Shown one piece after another: positions 35,592 through 45,456 of a DNA stretch of 64,000 nucleotides. The first letter of the stretch is position 1; every line of letters starts with the position of its first letter. A model generated the notes under the pieces. The model did not search any database and had not been told where the DNA came from. It worked only from the letters and a program-made list of their open reading frames with translations. The DNA comes from PRS1 sp965250265. GTDB lineage: Bacteria; Bacteroidota; Bacteroidia; Flavobacteriales; Flavobacteriaceae. Where the stretch lies: the NCBI GenBank assembly GCA_965250265.1, contig CBDFNO010000010.1, positions 62,001 to 126,000 on the forward strand, in the 5' to 3' direction. The translations under genes and the position numbers were made by a program.

Positions 35592-36134
35592 GTGGATAAC
35601 GAAAAAAAACTATTATCACAACTCAAATCTGCCCAAACACAAGAAAAAGCTTTTAGAGAATTAATAACACTTTATAAAGAACGCTTGTATTGGCATATAC
35701 GAAAAATTGTTATTTCTCATGACGACAGTGATGATGTGTTGCAAAATACATTCATAAAAATTTACAAGAACATAAATAATTTTAAAGGAGATAGTAAACT
35801 TTACTCTTGGATGTATCGTATTGCAACTAACGAGTCTATTACTCATTTAAACAAGAATGCAAAACGTTTACAAATTACGAATGAAGCAGCTCAAGAATAT
35901 GCTATTAATAATTTAAAAGCTGATGTTTTTTTTGAAGGTGATGAGATACAATTAAAATTACAACAAGCTATAGCTACATTACCGCAAAAACAACAAATAG
36001 TGTTTAATATGAAATATTTCGATAATATAAAATACAAAGACATGTCAGAAGTTTTAGAAACCAGTGAAGGTGCTTTAAAAGCTTCATATCATATTGCTGT
36101 TAAAAAAATTGAAGCATATTTAACAACTAATTAA
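35592..36134 (+). CDS. ECF RNA polymerase sigma factor
   Basis: A 180-residue ECF sigma factor starting at GTG. Region 2 covers about residues 20-85 (DDSDDVLQNTFIKIYKNINNF and KLYSWMYRIATNES), region 4 about 120-175 (LPQKQQIVFNMKYFDNIKYKDM, then SEGALKASYHIAVKKIEAYL). It heads a triad with a membrane protein and a small periplasmic Spy-like protein. Such three-gene units are common in Bacteroidota and are thought to sense envelope state; the signal here is unknown. Confidence 0.93.
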   Translation: MDNEKKLLSQLKSAQTQEKAFRELITLYKERLYWHIRKIVISHDDSDDVLQNTFIKIYKNINNFKGDSKLYSWMYRIATNESITHLNKNAKRLQITNEAAQEYAINNLKADVFFEGDEIQLKLQQAIATLPQKQQIVFNMKYFDNIKYKDMSEVLETSEGALKASYHIAVKKIEAYLTTN

Positions 36135-36165
36135 ACCTTTTAAACTAAATTGTGTCAAACAATTA

Positions 36166-36669
36166 ATGAAACTTAACTTAAATAACATAAAAAAGGCAGG
36201 ATTTAAAACGCCTGAAAATTACTTCGATGCTGTTGAGGACAACATAATGAATGCTATTAAGCAAGAAAACAACCTCAACTTAAGTAAAGAAACAGGATTT
36301 AAAACACCTGAAAATTACTTTGATGCTTTCGAAGATGTTGTTATAAATAAAATTGAGACTAAAAACACTCCTAAAGTAATTACGCTATTTAGTAAGAGAA
36401 ACTTATTATACGCTTCAAGTATTGCAGCTGCAGTGTTGTTACTTTTTAATTTATCCATTTTTAATAAAGAAGTAACTTGGGATTCTTTAGATACTCTAAC
36501 TGTTGAAAATTATATAATTGACGAAGGCATAGACTCCTACGAATTAGCAGCATTACTAACAGATGATGATTTTTCAGAAACCGATTTTTTAGAACAAAAT
36601 ATTACAGACGAAACTTTAGAAAACTATCTATTAGATAATTTAGATCTTGAAGAATTAATCATTGAATAA
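36166..36669 (+). CDS. Probable anti-sigma membrane protein with duplicated N-terminal motif
   Basis: A 167-residue single-pass membrane protein. The cytoplasmic part (residues 1-75) contains the motif GFKTPENYFDAxED twice, 32 residues apart. One membrane segment lies at about residues 82-97 (LLYASSIAAAVLLLF), and the very acidic C-terminal part (net charge strongly negative) is periplasmic. A single GFKTPENYF motif is common in proteins after ECF sigma factors in this phylum and may bind the sigma factor; here it is doubled. The position 31 bases after the sigma gene supports an anti-sigma role. Confidence 0.75.
   Translation: MKLNLNNIKKAGFKTPENYFDAVEDNIMNAIKQENNLNLSKETGFKTPENYFDAFEDVVINKIETKNTPKVITLFSKRNLLYASSIAAAVLLLFNLSIFNKEVTWDSLDTLTVENYIIDEGIDSYELAALLTDDDFSETDFLEQNITDETLENYLLDNLDLEELIIE
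36197..36336 (+). repeat. In-frame 96-bp tandem repeat coding for GFKTPENYFDA
   Basis: The sequence encoding the motif recurs after exactly 96 bases (first copy 36197-36240, second 36293-36336) with only scattered synonymous changes, the mark of a fairly recent internal duplication. Confidence 0.85.
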
Positions 36670-36682
36670 TAAATAAGAACAA

Positions 36683-37138
36683 ATGAAACAAAAATTACTA
36701 TATATAATAATTTTGCTTATTTCTGCGAGTAGTTTTGCGCAGCCTAACAAAGGCAAAATTAGAGCATTAAAAATAGCTCACATAACAGAGAAACTTAATT
36801 TAACTGAAAGCGAAGCTGAAAAATTCTGGCCAATTTACAATGCTTATGACAAAAATACAGCAAAAATTAAATACGAAAATGTAAGAAAACTTCGTGAAGA
36901 AATAAAGCAGAATATTGATACTTTAACAGAAGACAAAGCCAATGAATTATTAAACAGATTACAAGAAGCCGAAGAGAAACTTTTTAAAGAAAAAATTCAA
37001 CTTGTAAAAAAACTACGTGCAGTTATATCTCCACAAAAAATAATATTGCTTAAAGTTGCTGAAGAAGAATTTAATAGAAGAATGCTTGAGAGAATGAAAA
37101 ACATGCGACAAAGAAGAATGAATAAAAACAAACCTTAA
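36683..37138 (+). CDS. Small periplasmic Spy/CpxP-like protein
   Basis: A 151-residue secreted protein with a signal peptide (to SFAQ, about residue 19) and a purely helical, Lys/Glu-rich body: ITEKLNLTESEAEKFWPIYN, then LREEIKQNIDTLTEDKANELLNRLQEAEEKLF, followed by RRMLERMKNMRQRRMNK. The opening LNLTESEAEKFWPIY is typical of sensor proteins encoded after Bacteroidota ECF sigma/anti-sigma pairs and recalls the LTxxQ helices of Spy. It probably acts as a periplasmic chaperone or stress sensor for this sigma system. It closes the operon at a strong terminator. Confidence 0.85.
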   Translation: MKQKLLYIIILLISASSFAQPNKGKIRALKIAHITEKLNLTESEAEKFWPIYNAYDKNTAKIKYENVRKLREEIKQNIDTLTEDKANELLNRLQEAEEKLFKEKIQLVKKLRAVISPQKIILLKVAEEEFNRRMLERMKNMRQRRMNKNKP

Positions 37139-37141
37139 ATT

Positions 37142-37169
37142 AAAAGAGAAACAGCTGTTTCTCTTTTTT
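37142..37169. terminator. Bidirectional terminator between convergent genes
   Basis: AAAAGAGAAACAG (37142-37154) directly abuts its reverse complement CTGTTTCTCTTTT (37155-37167), a perfect 26-bp palindrome; the central bases form the loop. It lies between the ECF operon and the convergent BNR-repeat gene, whose stop begins at 37168. Confidence 0.88.
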
Positions 37170-38211
37170 ATTCTCTAAAAGTGAGTTTAGAAATTCTACC
37201 TTTTCCGGCAGCATAAGCCACACTATCGTTTAAAAACCTTATGGTATAAAAACCTTCATCACTTAAATGTATCCATGAGTAACCTCCATCATTAGAATAG
37301 TCGATGCCTTTAAAACCAATGGCAACTAACTCCTTCCCTTCTCTATTTGGAATGTATTGTACACAGCTTCTGTATCCAGGATCTTGTCCTTGTGCAACAA
37401 CTTGCCATGTTTTCCCTCCATCACTTGTTCTTATTTTATTAGCTTCATTATTTTCTGGCTTGGTATAATCACCACCAATTGCAAAACCATTGAGTTCATC
37501 ATAAAAATCTATAGAATAAATTCCTTCTGTTACTTTATCCTTGACTATTGGTGTTTCTATTACTTCCCAAGACAAACCTTTATCTTTTGAATAATAAACT
37601 CTTCCAGCAGTTGTGGCTACCCAGGTTTCATCTCCAACAATAGCAATATTCGTATCGCTAGCGGCAAAAGCACCTTCATTTTCTTTTGCTTTAGGCAAAT
37701 CGTCACAAGATAATTTAGTCCACGTATTGCCACCATCTCGTGTAATAATCACACTTAAACAACCGTCAATTGAATCGCCAATAGCAATACCTTCGTCATC
37801 ATTCCAAAAATTCATTGAGTCATAGAAAGCTTTTGGATGGTTTTCGGTATAAACAATTTCTTTCAAATCATTCTTCATTTTGAACAATAAGGCTGGACTT
37901 CCTATACTCAGCCCAAAACTAAACTTTGATGTATTAGCAACTGCTCTAAAATTAGGTGTTAAAGAATCTGAAACAGGAATTGAATATACAATTGATAAAG
38001 AGATTCCATCAATTATCCCAAATTTTCCATTAGAAGTTGCAAAAAAACCACCTTGTATATCTTTAATAATTTCAAGCGCTCTAACATTCAACAATGAATC
38101 TTCTATAATTGTTTCAATTTCAACTTTAGAAATATCTTTTAATACAAACATCTCTTTATTCTTATAAGAAAAGGTTGAAACAAAAACTAATAACAAAACA
38201 GCATTTCTCAT
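37168..38211 (-). CDS. BNR/YCF48-like beta-propeller protein
   Basis: A 347-residue beta-propeller protein with Asp-box repeats: ITRDGGNTWTKL, YSKDKGLSWEVIET, RTSDGGKTWQVVA and YSNDGGYSWIHLS. This pattern is seen in the YCF48/Hcf136-like and sialidase-type BNR families; such flavobacterial proteins are often named 'oxidoreductase' without support. A weak N-terminal hydrophobic segment (NAVLLLVFVSTFSY) suggests a short signal peptide. No catalytic residues of a sialidase are evident. A binding or scaffold role in the envelope is likely. Confidence 0.75.
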   Translation of the reverse strand: MRNAVLLLVFVSTFSYKNKEMFVLKDISKVEIETIIEDSLLNVRALEIIKDIQGGFFATSNGKFGIIDGISLSIVYSIPVSDSLTPNFRAVANTSKFSFGLSIGSPALLFKMKNDLKEIVYTENHPKAFYDSMNFWNDDEGIAIGDSIDGCLSVIITRDGGNTWTKLSCDDLPKAKENEGAFAASDTNIAIVGDETWVATTAGRVYYSKDKGLSWEVIETPIVKDKVTEGIYSIDFYDELNGFAIGGDYTKPENNEANKIRTSDGGKTWQVVAQGQDPGYRSCVQYIPNREGKELVAIGFKGIDYSNDGGYSWIHLSDEGFYTIRFLNDSVAYAAGKGRISKLTFRE

Positions 38212-38274
38212 TTGTAAAATATTTAGCTAAAAATAATTAATTAAACTTTACCTTTGCCTGCTTAATTATATAAA

Positions 38275-39489
38275 ATGCGATTACACCGAAATTTATGCTT
38301 TGCAGTTATTGATGGATTACTCTTAATTTTTAATGAAGGAGATTATGCCGACAAAGTTATACAACAACTCTTAAAACGAGATAAACGTTGGGGAAGTCGA
38401 GACCGAGGTTTCGTTGCCGAAACGACTTACGATATTGTACGTTGGAAACGTCTCTATGCTAAAATTGCAAACGTGAAAGAACCTTTTAGTAGAGATGACA
38501 TGTGGCGCTTATTTGCCGTTTGGGCAACATTAAAAGGCATAAAACTACCTGATTGGAAATATTTCGAAAATACGCCAACTCGAAAAATAAAAGGCAAGTT
38601 TGATGAATTATCAAAAATTAGAAAAATAAAAGAATCTATTCCAGATTGGTTAGACGAAATTGGAGTTAAAGAATTGGGTAAAGAAAATTGGACGATAGAA
38701 ATTTCAGCATTAAATAAACAGGCAGACGTTATTTTAAGAGTAAACACTCTAAAAACCAATAAAAATGATTTACAATTAAAATTACAATCTGAAGATATTG
38801 AAACCGAGTTTCTACCTAATCATCCTGATGCTTTAAAATTAAAAGAACGTTCAAATGTGTTTATTACTGAAGCCTTTAAAAATGGATGGTTCGAAGTACA
38901 AGATGCATCTTCACAACTAGTAGCTGCTTATTTAGATGTAAAGCCAGGTATGAAAGTTGTAGATACTTGCGCAGGTGCAGGAGGAAAAACATTACACCTT
39001 GCATCACTTATGGAAAATAAAGGGCAAATTGTTGCAATGGATATCTACGAAAGTAAACTCAAAAAATTGAAAATTAGAGCCCGTAGAAATGGTGCTCATA
39101 ATATCGATTTAAAAGTAATAGAATCTACAAAACCTATTAAAAAACTCTATAACAAAGCTGATAGAGTTCTTATTGATGCACCTTGTTCAGGATTAGGTGT
39201 ATTACGTAGAAATCCTGATTCTAAATGGAAATTACAAACAGAGTTTATAAAGGATATTAAAAAAACACAACAAGATATTTTACAACAATATTCTAGAATG
39301 GTAAAGTCAGGAGGGAAATTAGTTTATGCGACTTGTTCTGTACTGCCTTCTGAAAATCAAGATCAAGTTGAAAAATTTTTATCATCAGATTCCGGAAAAG
39401 ATTTTACATTTGTAAAAGACAAAAAGGTATTAGCTCATAAATCTGGTTTTGATGGATTTTATATGGCACTTTTAGAACGAAAACAATAA
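38275..39489 (+). CDS. rsmB: RsmB-type rRNA m5C methyltransferase
   Basis: A 404-residue SAM-dependent RNA cytosine-C5 methyltransferase of the RsmB/NOP family. The N-terminal RNA-binding domain spans about residues 1-145. The catalytic domain has the SAM loop VDTCAGAGGKTLHLASL (about 231-247), the motif IV DAPCSGLGVLRRNP (about 300-313) and the nucleophile Cys in YATCSVLPSEN (about 352). It most likely methylates 16S rRNA. An orphan T9SS tail overlaps its last two codons in another frame. Confidence 0.92.
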   Translation: MRLHRNLCFAVIDGLLLIFNEGDYADKVIQQLLKRDKRWGSRDRGFVAETTYDIVRWKRLYAKIANVKEPFSRDDMWRLFAVWATLKGIKLPDWKYFENTPTRKIKGKFDELSKIRKIKESIPDWLDEIGVKELGKENWTIEISALNKQADVILRVNTLKTNKNDLQLKLQSEDIETEFLPNHPDALKLKERSNVFITEAFKNGWFEVQDASSQLVAAYLDVKPGMKVVDTCAGAGGKTLHLASLMENKGQIVAMDIYESKLKKLKIRARRNGAHNIDLKVIESTKPIKKLYNKADRVLIDAPCSGLGVLRRNPDSKWKLQTEFIKDIKKTQQDILQQYSRMVKSGGKLVYATCSVLPSENQDQVEKFLSSDSGKDFTFVKDKKVLAHKSGFDGFYMALLERKQ

Positions 39490-39623
39490 TTTACGATGTG
39501 CTTGGAAAACAAGTTTTAATTGAAAACATTACGGAATCTAAAGATTTTATTAATATTTCAAATCTTAATAAAGGAATATACTTAGTAAAAATTAATTCCA
39601 TTCAAGGAACTACAACCAAATAA
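39483..39623 (+). pseudogene. Orphan T9SS type A sorting tail after rsmB
   Basis: Starting at the rsmB stop, frame +3 reads TIIYDVLGKQVLIENITES, then INISNLNKGIYLVKINS and a stop at 39621-39623. That is a Por-secretion sorting domain without its protein: no start codon, no upstream body. It probably marks a deleted T9SS substrate gene whose end was joined to rsmB. A further 170 bases before purL hold nothing else recognisable except a TAAATTTG element at 39755-39762. Confidence 0.82.
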
Positions 39624-39794
39624 TTGATTAAGCAATAAGAAATTGAAAAGTGACTAATAATGATAGCCTATCGGTACGCTTTTCTATGTTCAAAACTAGT
39701 GGATAACTCAAAAAATATACTGAAATATTTCATTTAAAATAGAAGCAAAAATCTTAAATTTGAACTTTCAAAAAACAATACAAACACATAGCGA

Positions 39795-42700
39795 ATGATT
39801 CATTTCTTTGGAAACGTAAACAGCAAAGTTTTTGCTGTACAAACAGCAGAAGAATTATCAACCGAAACCATCTCAAAACTTAACTGGCTTTTTGGAAATC
39901 AACCAAAAATAGAACAAGCATCTCTAGATGCTTTTTTTGTTGGACCCAGAGCAGCTATGATAACGCCTTGGAGTACCAATGCTGTTGAGATTACTCAAAA
40001 CATGGGAATTGTTGGCATAATCAGAATTGAAGAATTTAAAGCTGTAGCTGAAGATTTTTCGGACTTTGACCCAATGATCTCTCAAAAGTTCGATGGTTTA
40101 CACCAAGACGCTTTTACCATCGACATTCAACCAGAACCAATTCTAGATATTGATGATATTTCAGTGTACAATGAGCAAGAAGGCTTAGCATTAAATGAGG
40201 AAGAAATTGAATACCTTAAAGGTGTTTCAAAAAAGATGGGGAGACCACTAACTGATTCCGAAGTTTTCGGATTTTCACAAGTAAATAGTGAACATTGTCG
40301 TCATAAAATATTTAATGGAACATTTATAGTCGATGGCAATGAAAAACTAGCCTCACTTTTTAAACTCATTAAAGAAACCTCTAAACAAAATCATAACGAT
40401 ATTGTTTCAGCATATAAAGACAATGTTGCCTTTATAAAAGGTCCTTTGATAGAGCAATTTGCACCAAAACGTCATGATATTCCAGATTTCTACACTACCG
40501 AAGATTTTGAATCTGTAATATCCCTAAAAGCCGAAACCCATAACTTTCCAACAACGGTAGAGCCTTTTAATGGAGCTGCAACAGGTTCTGGTGGTGAAAT
40601 TCGCGACAGGCTTGCTGGAGGAAAAGGGTCATTGCCATTGGCAGGAACGGCTGTGTATATGACCTCCTATTCACGTTTAGAAGAAAACAGTCCAGATAGT
40701 AATAGGGATTGGGAAAAAGGTGTTTCAGAGCGTGATTGGCTCTACCAAACACCAATGGATATCTTAATAAAAGCATCTAATGGAGCGTCTGATTTTGGAA
40801 ATAAATTTGGTCAACCACTTATTTGTGGTTCTGTATTAACTTTTGAACATAAAGAAGAGGCTCGCAAGCTTGGTTTTGATAAAGTGATTATGCAAGCTGG
40901 TGGTATTGGATATGGGAAAGCAGAACAAGCATTAAAAGACAGACCAAAAACCGGTGATAAAATCGTGATTCTCGGTGGCGAAAATTATCGTATTGGTATG
41001 GGTGGTGCTGCGGTGTCTTCAGCTGATACTGGAGAATTTGCTTCAGGAATAGAATTGAATGCTGTACAACGTTCCAATCCTGAAATGCAAAAACGTACTG
41101 CGAATGCCGTTCGTGGTATGGTAGAGAGTGATAAGAATTTCATCGTTTCAATTCACGATCATGGTGCTGGTGGGCATTTGAATTGTTTGTCAGAATTAGT
41201 AGAAGATACTGGAGGTAAAATAGATTTAGACAAACTTCCTGTTGGTGATCCAACCTTATCTGATAAAGAAATTATTGGCAACGAATCTCAAGAACGTATG
41301 GGATTAGTTATTGCTGAAAAACATATAAATACACTTAACAGAATTGCCGACCGTGAACGTTCGCCTATTTACACTGTTGGTGAAGTAACTGGTGATAATA
41401 GGTTTACGTTTCAGTCTAAAACCAATGGCAATAAGCCAATGGATCTTGCCTTAGAAGATATGTTTGGAAGCTCTCCAAAAACCATAATGACAGACAAAAC
41501 TGTTGAAAGAAATTATAGTGACATAATCTACAACCCTGATAGTTTTTATTATTATTTAGAGCAAGTTTTACAGTTAGAAGCGGTTGCTTGCAAAGATTGG
41601 CTGACCAATAAAGTGGATCGTTGTGTAGGTGGAAAAGTAGCTAAACAACAGTGTGTTGGACCATTACAACTACCTCTTAACAATGTTGGTGTAATGGCTT
41701 TAGATTATAAAGGCAAAGAAGGTATTGCGACGTCTATTGGCCACTCGCCTATTTCTGGATTGATCGATCCTGTTGCTGGTAGTAGAAATAGTATAACTGA
41801 AGCTTTAACCAACATCATATGGGCACCATTAAAAGATGGTTTACGATCTGTATCACTTTCGGCAAACTGGATGTGGCCATGTAAAAATGAAGGTGAAGAT
41901 GCACGTTTGTATGAAGCGGTTAAAGCCATATCAGAGTTTTCCATTGATTTGGGCATCAATGTACCAACTGGAAAGGATTCTTTATCAATGAAACAAAAGT
42001 ATCCAAATGAAGAAGTCATTTCTCCTGGAACGGTTATCATTTCTGCTGCTGGAAATTGCAATGACATTTCTAAAGTTGTAGAGCCCATTTTTCAAAAAAA
42101 TGCAGGAAGCATTTATTATATCAACATATCACAACATGGTTTTAAATTGGGAGGAAGTTCGTTTGCTCAAGCTCTTAATAAAATTGGAAACGAAGCTCCA
42201 AATGTAACAAATGCTATATACCTAAAGACTGTATTCAACACTATTCAACAGTTAATTAGAGATGAGAAAATTGTTGCTGGGCATGATATTGCTTCTGGTG
42301 GATTAATTACAACCTTGTTAGAAATGTGCTTTGCGGACAATAACCTTGGTGCAGAACTAGACCTGTCGTGTTTAAACAAAGAAGATTCCTTCAAAATATT
42401 ATTTGCTGAAAATGCAGGCATCGTAATTCAATCATCTGATGATTCAATAGAACAAACACTTTCAAACTCTAACATTGATTTCCATAACATAGGTAAAGTA
42501 ACCGAAAGTGATATATTGAGTATTATCAACCAAGACAAAGTATTTACCCTAACAGTTTCAATATTACGAGATATATGGTACAAAACCTCTTATTTACTTG
42601 ACCAAAAACAAACTGCAAATAATTTAGCCGAAGAGAGATATTATAATTATAAAAATCAGCGTTTGCAATATACATTCCCTAAACATTTCACAGGAAAGTT

Positions 42701-43472
42701 ACCAATGATTGATTCAATCATTCCTAGACCAAAAGCTGCCATTCTTCGTGAAAAAGGAAGCAACTCCGAACGCGAAATGGCAAATGCCATGTATCTCGCA
42801 GGTTTTGATGTAAAAGATGTGCATATGACCGATTTAATTTCTGGTCGTGAAACATTAGAAGATATCCAGTTTATTGGCGCTGTTGGGGGATTCTCAAATT
42901 CTGATGTTTTAGGTTCTGCAAAAGGTTGGGCTGGCGCTTTTAAATACAATGAAAAAGCCAATACAGCTTTAAAGAACTTCTTTGAACGCGAAGATACCTT
43001 ATCTGTGGGTATCTGTAATGGCGCACAACTTTGGATGGAATTAGATTTAGTAAATCCAGAGCATGACGTTCATGGAAAGTTAACGTATAACGATTCTGGC
43101 AAGCACGAAAGTGCCTTTACTTCGGTTAAAGTTCAAGACAATAATTCTGTGATGCTTTCAACTTTAGCTGGAACTGAATTAGGTGTTTGGATTTCGCACG
43201 GAGAAGGAAAATTCAACTTACCATATTCTGAAGACAAATACGACATTGTTGCAAAATATAGTTACGAAGGTTATCCGTCAAACCCTAATGGTTCAGATTT
43301 TAATACAGCCATGATGTGCGATAAAACCGGACGCCATTTAGTAACTATGCCGCATATTGAGCGCTCAACATTCCAATGGAATTGGGCAAACTATCCACAA
43401 GGAAGAAAAGATGAAGTTTCTCCTTGGCTAGAAGCTTTTGTGAATGCTAGACATTGGATTGAAAATAAATAG
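39795..43472 (+). CDS. purL: Phosphoribosylformylglycinamidine synthase, large form
   Basis: A 1,225-residue FGAM synthase that turns FGAR, glutamine and ATP into FGAM in purine synthesis. The PurM-like halves carry SEHCRHKIFNGTF (about residue 170), SLKAETHNFPTTVEPFNGAATG (about 242-263, in two blocks) and, later, HDIASGGL. The C-terminal glutaminase (about 970-1225) has the catalytic Cys in VGICNGAQLW (about 1075) and the SHGEGKF and MPHIERSTFQWNW segments. It is the long single-chain form also found in Gammaproteobacteria. PurQ and PurS are therefore not needed. Confidence 0.96.
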   Translation: MIHFFGNVNSKVFAVQTAEELSTETISKLNWLFGNQPKIEQASLDAFFVGPRAAMITPWSTNAVEITQNMGIVGIIRIEEFKAVAEDFSDFDPMISQKFDGLHQDAFTIDIQPEPILDIDDISVYNEQEGLALNEEEIEYLKGVSKKMGRPLTDSEVFGFSQVNSEHCRHKIFNGTFIVDGNEKLASLFKLIKETSKQNHNDIVSAYKDNVAFIKGPLIEQFAPKRHDIPDFYTTEDFESVISLKAETHNFPTTVEPFNGAATGSGGEIRDRLAGGKGSLPLAGTAVYMTSYSRLEENSPDSNRDWEKGVSERDWLYQTPMDILIKASNGASDFGNKFGQPLICGSVLTFEHKEEARKLGFDKVIMQAGGIGYGKAEQALKDRPKTGDKIVILGGENYRIGMGGAAVSSADTGEFASGIELNAVQRSNPEMQKRTANAVRGMVESDKNFIVSIHDHGAGGHLNCLSELVEDTGGKIDLDKLPVGDPTLSDKEIIGNESQERMGLVIAEKHINTLNRIADRERSPIYTVGEVTGDNRFTFQSKTNGNKPMDLALEDMFGSSPKTIMTDKTVERNYSDIIYNPDSFYYYLEQVLQLEAVACKDWLTNKVDRCVGGKVAKQQCVGPLQLPLNNVGVMALDYKGKEGIATSIGHSPISGLIDPVAGSRNSITEALTNIIWAPLKDGLRSVSLSANWMWPCKNEGEDARLYEAVKAISEFSIDLGINVPTGKDSLSMKQKYPNEEVISPGTVIISAAGNCNDISKVVEPIFQKNAGSIYYINISQHGFKLGGSSFAQALNKIGNEAPNVTNAIYLKTVFNTIQQLIRDEKIVAGHDIASGGLITTLLEMCFADNNLGAELDLSCLNKEDSFKILFAENAGIVIQSSDDSIEQTLSNSNIDFHNIGKVTESDILSIINQDKVFTLTVSILRDIWYKTSYLLDQKQTANNLAEERYYNYKNQRLQYTFPKHFTGKLPMIDSIIPRPKAAILREKGSNSEREMANAMYLAGFDVKDVHMTDLISGRETLEDIQFIGAVGGFSNSDVLGSAKGWAGAFKYNEKANTALKNFFEREDTLSVGICNGAQLWMELDLVNPEHDVHGKLTYNDSGKHESAFTSVKVQDNNSVMLSTLAGTELGVWISHGEGKFNLPYSEDKYDIVAKYSYEGYPSNPNGSDFNTAMMCDKTGRHLVTMPHIERSTFQWNWANYPQGRKDEVSPWLEAFVNARHWIENK

Positions 43473-43574
43473 ATAGGAAAATTTCATTGATAACTATTTA
43501 TCATGTCATTTTTCAACAATTTGTAAAATCCTTGCATTTTTTATAATTTGCAATACTTCTAATTCAAAGAACAA

Positions 43575-45353
43575 ATGACAGAGATAACAAGACTATTCGA
43601 TGTTCCTTATTATCAACTTGAAAAATACAATTTAGATAAGGCATTGACTACAAAATATGATAATGTATGGAAATCTATTTCAACTCAGGAATATATTGAC
43701 AAAGCAAACGCAGTAAGCAGGGCATTATTAAAACTTAGTATTGAAAAGAATGATAAAATCGCTGTCATTTCTACAACCAACAGAACCGAATGGAATATTA
43801 TGGATATTGGCATTCAACAGGTTGGCGCTCAAAATATTCCCATTTATCCTACTATAAGTGCTGACGATTATGAATATGTTTTAAACCATAGTGAATCTAT
43901 TTATTGCTTTGTTTCAGATGAAGAAGTACTACAAAAAGTATTAAAAATAAAAGATAAAACTAGCCTAAAAGAAGTGTATTCCTTTAATCATATTGATGGT
44001 TGCAAACACTATTCAGAGTTATTTGCTCTAGGTAAAGATGAAAGCACACAAAATGAAGTAGAGGCTAGAAAAGCTGATGTAAAACCATCAGATTTAGCTA
44101 CAATTATTTATACGTCTGGAACCACAGGAAGACCAAAAGGTGTGATGCTTTCTCACAACAATATTGTGAGTAATATTTTGTCCAGCGAAAAAAGAATCCC
44201 TTTAGATTACGGTAAAGCTAAAGCCTTGAGTTTCCTTCCTGTATGTCATATATTCGAACGTATGATTTTATATTTATACCAATATTGTGGTATAGAAATT
44301 TACTTTGCAGAATCGATTGAAAAAATGAGTGAAAATTTAAAAGAAATTAAACCTCATGTAATGACAGCTGTCCCAAGACTGTACGAAAAATTATATGATA
44401 AAATTTATTCAAAAGGAGAAGAATTATCTGGAATAAAAAAGATTTTATTTTACTGGGCAATTAATCTTGGTTTGCAATATGAACCATACGGAGCAAATGG
44501 CTGGTGGTACGAGAAAAAATTAAGCATTGCCCGAAAATTAATCTTTTCTAAATGGCAAGCTGGTTTTGGAGGTAATTTAAAGATCATGGTTTCTGGTAGT
44601 GCTCCTTTGCAAACAAGATTAACAAAAGTCTTTGCAGCCGCTGAGTTACCAATTATGGAAGGTTATGGTTTAACTGAAACTTCTCCGGTTGCTTCGGTAA
44701 ACGACCAACGTAATGGTGGATTTAGGATTGGAACCGTAGGAAAAATAATTGATAAAGTTGAAGTTAAAATTGCCGAGGATGATGAAATCCTAATTAAAGG
44801 GCCAAATGTTATGCTAGGCTATTTTAAAGACCCTGAGAAAACAGCAGAAGTTATGAATGGAGATTATTTTCATACTGGAGACAAAGGTATGATTGATGAT
44901 GATGGGTTTTTAAAAATTACTGGTCGTAAAAAAGAAATGTTTAAAACTTCAGGTGGTAAATATGTAATTCCAGCACTTTTAGAGAACGAGCTAAAACAAT
45001 CGCTTTTTATAGAACAAATAATGGTTGTTGGAGAAGGTGAGAAAATGCCTGCTGCAATTATTCAACCAAATTTTGAATTTATAAAAGAATGGATTATCAG
45101 AAAAGAAAAAGATATTCAAAATGATAATGTTTCAATAGCTAATTCAGAAATTGTAATTAAACGTATTCAAAAAGAAGTGGATAAATGCAACGCTAATTTT
45201 GGAAATTGGGAGCAAATAAAACGCTTCGAGCTCACACCAAACATTTGGAACGTCGATGATGGTCACCTAACACCTACTATGAAAATGAAACGCGACGTTA
45301 TTAAACAAAAGTATATCGATTTGTATTACAAAATTTATGAACGTGTTAGTTAA
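43575..45353 (+). CDS. fadD: Long-chain fatty acid-CoA ligase
   Basis: A 592-residue AMP-forming acyl-CoA synthetase that activates fatty acids in two steps, through acyl-AMP. Key motifs are IIYTSGTTGRPKGVMLSHNN (the AMP-binding P-loop, about residues 176-195), GYGLTETSP (about 362-370), HTGDKGMIDDDGFLKITGRKKEMFKTSGGKY in two blocks (about 435-465), and the C-terminal subdomain with the TPTMKMKR end holding the catalytic Lys region. It lies 2.2 kb before the beta-oxidation operon and feeds it. The symbol is by function; the AMP-binding family has many paralogues. Confidence 0.9.
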   Translation: MTEITRLFDVPYYQLEKYNLDKALTTKYDNVWKSISTQEYIDKANAVSRALLKLSIEKNDKIAVISTTNRTEWNIMDIGIQQVGAQNIPIYPTISADDYEYVLNHSESIYCFVSDEEVLQKVLKIKDKTSLKEVYSFNHIDGCKHYSELFALGKDESTQNEVEARKADVKPSDLATIIYTSGTTGRPKGVMLSHNNIVSNILSSEKRIPLDYGKAKALSFLPVCHIFERMILYLYQYCGIEIYFAESIEKMSENLKEIKPHVMTAVPRLYEKLYDKIYSKGEELSGIKKILFYWAINLGLQYEPYGANGWWYEKKLSIARKLIFSKWQAGFGGNLKIMVSGSAPLQTRLTKVFAAAELPIMEGYGLTETSPVASVNDQRNGGFRIGTVGKIIDKVEVKIAEDDEILIKGPNVMLGYFKDPEKTAEVMNGDYFHTGDKGMIDDDGFLKITGRKKEMFKTSGGKYVIPALLENELKQSLFIEQIMVVGEGEKMPAAIIQPNFEFIKEWIIRKEKDIQNDNVSIANSEIVIKRIQKEVDKCNANFGNWEQIKRFELTPNIWNVDDGHLTPTMKMKRDVIKQKYIDLYYKIYERVS

Positions 45354-45456
45354 TTTAACACTCTTATAATAAGGAATATTAAACTTTACCAGTATTTTAA
45401 ACTACAGAGACGTTTTTAGCACTTTTTTCGTTCTTTTTTCAGACTACAATAGTTTT

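Noticed and set aside
37168..38211. An oxidoreductase or sialidase
   Set aside because: Only Asp-box propeller repeats are visible; there is no cofactor motif or catalytic sialidase residue set, so a binding propeller is the safer call.
40567..40776. Antisense frames within purL and similar large genes
   Set aside because: They lie inside strongly conserved enzymes and have leucine- and serine-rich products without domains, typical of shadow frames.
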